Source: an uncultured Bacteroidales bacterium (lineage in GTDB: Bacteria > Bacteroidota > Bacteroidia > Bacteroidales > Paludibacteraceae). From it: DNA of 8,109 nt. The notes beneath the pieces are model-generated. The model saw only the letters and a program-made list of their open reading frames with translations. It was not told the DNA's origin and did no database searches. This document shows, one piece after another, positions 6,768 to 8,109 of this stretch (its first letter is position 1; each line of letters begins with the position of its first letter). Both the position numbers and the translations under genes were made by a program. The stretch lies in contig CAKZZM010000104.1 in the NCBI GenBank assembly GCA_937885465.1, positions 1 to 8,109 of the forward strand. The letters are read 5' to 3'.

Positions 6768-7828
6768 AGTGCTTCTCCTGCAAGGGTGTAGCGATTACCA
6801 CCGCGGCGGATGATGAGGTTGCCGTTCTCTATCAACTTAACGGCGGCAGGCTCAACAGAAACAGCGTCTAAAGCGTTAGGCGTATCCTGCGCCGTACAAC
6901 TGGCACCTATGTAGATAATGTCGAACTCCGGAGAATAGAGGTCATCAGGCATCGTGAACAGACCATTCTCGTCAATAGCGTCTTCGTCCTCTACATAAAG
7001 AGAATAGTTGCTGTCGTGAATAGTTATTTCTCCCGTCCACAGGTAGCCTGCTTCAGGTATAATATTGACAGCCACCTGCTCGCCCGCAGCGGCACGATGA
7101 GGTACTTCAACTACGCAATTAGTGGCATACTCAACAACGATACCAAAGGTCGTCTCGAATGCGGCAGATACCGACACATTATGCTGAGGCATAGTGAACG
7201 AATAGGTATAAACATACTGCCAGTCGTAGGCTTCATAATCATTTTCCGTTTCACTAAGGTTGGCGGTGATATTCGCGAAGTTGATGTTCTGTCCATCAAC
7301 GGTGAGACGAGTCATACGGTCGTTCTCGTCAGGACGGATAGTCAGGGTAACAGTAGTTCCGGCATCCGCGGAGGTAGCGGAAGTGCTGATCTTCGAGTCT
7401 GCGATGATAACCTGCAGGGCGGTGGACACTTGCTCGGTAACGATAGTAACGGTTACATAATCAGGGTCCATATCGTACTCGTTATTGATGCCTATATACA
7501 ACTCGCCTTCATCAGGCATAGTAAACTGATAGGTTGTTCCTCCCTTATTAGTAACACTTACATTACCACCGCCATATATACCTCCCCACTCAGCACTGAC
7601 GGATTTGATTTGATAACCTTCATACAAAGTAACGGTAAAAGTAACGGTCTCGCCGCCTTTGGCATGTTCGAGTATGTCGGTGGTGAAACCTGTACCGACA
7701 ACAATGATAGGATACTCATCGCCCTCCTCTTCTTGAACGGCGGTTGCGGTCTGCACTGCGGCAGACACGCTCAGCGCTTGAGTGCTAAGCACCGCAAACA
7801 CTAATAAAAAATAATAGATTTTTTTCAT
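6764..7828 (-). CDS. Secreted protein with three divergent InlB-type repeats and a Bacteroidales C-terminal tail
   Basis: A 354-residue protein. The N-terminus MKKIYYFLLVFAVLSTQALS followed by VSAA is a clear signal peptide, with likely cleavage after Ala24. Three beta-rich repeats follow at about 40-118, 123-225 and 228-308. Each has a G-x(2-3)-V-x-(F/L/N)-x(2)-x-P/L-x-(E)-x-x-like strand pair and a closing FTMP motif (QFTMPDEG, SFTMPQHN, FTMPDDLY), the signature of divergent InlB B-repeat domains. The last 40 residues (NALDAVSV, then VKLIENGNLIIRRGGNRYTL, ending AGEAL) match the short KxIxNGxLxIxRxGxxYxxxG tail seen on many secreted Bacteroidales proteins, possibly a sorting or anchoring signal. 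There is one cysteine in each of the third repeat and the pre-tail (C238, C311), so one disulfide is possible. No enzyme motif is visible. The gene is convergent with the giant gene and shares its terminator. The leader is a 22-bp tandem array ending one base before the ATG, with no Shine-Dalgarno. A surface or extracellular binding role is inferred. Confidence 0.93.
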   Translation of the reverse strand: MKKIYYFLLVFAVLSTQALSVSAAVQTATAVQEEEGDEYPIIVVGTGFTTDILEHAKGGETVTFTVTLYEGYQIKSVSAEWGGIYGGGNVSVTNKGGTTYQFTMPDEGELYIGINNEYDMDPDYVTVTIVTEQVSTALQVIIADSKISTSATSADAGTTVTLTIRPDENDRMTRLTVDGQNINFANITANLSETENDYEAYDWQYVYTYSFTMPQHNVSVSAAFETTFGIVVEYATNCVVEVPHRAAAGEQVAVNIIPEAGYLWTGEITIHDSNYSLYVEDEDAIDENGLFTMPDDLYSPEFDIIYIGASCTAQDTPNALDAVSVEPAAVKLIENGNLIIRRGGNRYTLAGEAL

Positions 7829-7829
7829 T

Positions 7830-7884
7830 GTTTAAATTATATTTAAATTACGTTTAAATTATATTTAAATTACGTTTAAATTAT
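7830..7884. repeat. 22-bp AT-rich tandem repeat, 2.5 copies, abutting the minus-strand start codon
   Basis: Perfect copies lie at 7830-7851 and 7852-7873, with a half copy at 7874-7884. Each unit is itself made of two near-identical 11-bp halves, GTTTAAATTAT and ATTTAAATTAC, each centred on the palindrome TTTAAA. The array ends one base before the ATG complement of the minus-strand gene, so it forms the immediate 5' leader of that message. A change in copy number would alter leader length or promoter-to-start spacing without touching the coding frame. The leader would be almost free of G and C, which suits initiation without a Shine-Dalgarno. Confidence 0.95.
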
Positions 7885-8109
7885 AAAAGTTACCACTAAT
7901 TTCGCCAAAATTTTATATTTTTGGATAAATTAAAATTATCCTTTGGTGAAACGGCTTACTTGCTCCGATCGCGAGCGGGGACGCTCACGCTCATGAAGAA
8001 CGCTGCAAAATTAGCAAAAAAGGGCGATATTAGCAAGTGGGGATGCGCAAATTACCAACAAATAGGGATAGCCGCACGACACAAAAGCAGGCGGGTGCCG
8101 GTTGGCACC
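7885..8109. other. Non-coding right end: probable promoter region of the minus-strand gene plus GC-richer edge sequence
   Basis: Positions 7885-7945 are AT-rich and should carry the minus-strand gene's promoter, but I find only a one-mismatch match to the Bacteroidetes -7 element (complement of 7906-7913) with no good -33 partner. Small potential hairpins lie at 7905-7924 (CCAAAA/TTTTGG), 7923-7941 (GGATAA/TTATCC) and 7973-7986 (GAGCG/CGCTC). ATTAGCAA occurs twice, at 8010-8017 and 8029-8036. From 7900 to the window end one forward frame is open (70 codons, with an ATG at 7993), reading off the edge, but the predicted residues look arbitrary and basic. No gene can be supported. Confidence 0.6.
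8094..8109. repeat. Perfect 6-bp hairpin at the window edge
   Basis: GGTGCC (8094-8099) and GGCACC (8104-8109) are exact reverse complements around a GGTT tetraloop. The structure ends at the last base, so the full stem may be longer. No T-run is visible within the window. It may be the start of a dispersed repeat or of a terminator of a gene beyond the edge. Confidence 0.6.

Noticed and set aside
7016..7804. Plus-strand open frame of 262 codons antisense to the second secreted gene
   Set aside because: The opposite strand has a clear signal peptide, three FTMP repeats and a C-terminal tail. This frame has no recognisable feature and starts without a plausible leader.
7906..7913. Possible Bacteroidetes -7 promoter element for the minus-strand gene (complement reads AAATTTTG)
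   Set aside because: There is one mismatch to TAnnTTTG and no convincing TTTG-type -33 element at the right distance. In such AT-rich sequence a match of this quality is expected by chance.
7993..8109. Partial gene start (39 codons from ATG 7993, running off the edge)
   Set aside because: The residues (MKNAAKLAKKGDISKW...) show no signal, domain or coding periodicity I can recognise, and the frame is also open upstream of the ATG, so an open frame by chance or a dispersed repeat is as likely.

Overview
The window looks like a Bacteroidota chromosome fragment, most likely Bacteroidales (Prevotella-like or a related gut or rumen lineage), probably an entire metagenomic contig. The evidence is: no Shine-Dalgarno motif ahead of any gene, AT-rich leaders, secreted proteins built from Listeria-Bacteroides (InlB B-type) repeats, C-terminal tails of the kind Bacteroidales put on secreted proteins, and a short MKKY-type peptide typical of the order. 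Both edges fall at repeat-like sequence (a 26-bp tandem array on the left, a perfect hairpin on the right), which would fit an assembly break. This is inference.

Layout. Positions 1-78 hold three perfect copies of a 26-bp AT-rich repeat. At 90-6431 (+) lies a giant 2113-residue secreted modular protein with six InlB-type repeats, several beta-sandwich modules, cadherin-like and Ig-like domains and a Cys-containing C-terminal tail. A C8 homopolymer (118-125) sits in its first codons. At 6443-6482 there is a 14-bp perfect inverted repeat without a U-tract. At 6552-6683 (+) there is a 43-residue acidic peptide gene, followed by a strong hairpin with A8/T7 flanks (6691-6727) that should terminate transcription from both sides. 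At 6764-7828 (-), convergent, is a 354-residue secreted protein with three divergent InlB-type repeats and another Bacteroidales C-terminal tail. Its start codon is directly preceded by a second AT-rich tandem array (22-bp unit, 7830-7884). Positions 7885-8109 contain no gene I can support.

The genes probably work at the cell surface or outside the cell. Both large proteins have signal peptides, repeat-built beta-rich bodies suited to adhesion or glycan/protein binding, and no recognisable catalytic domain. The small peptide gene probably shares the giant gene's transcript. I see no defence system, mobile element, CRISPR array, tRNA or rRNA. The most interesting features are the possible length-variable elements (tandem arrays at two gene starts, plus an early C8 tract whose +1 or -1 change would abort translation) and the unannotated small peptide gene between a hairpin and a terminator.
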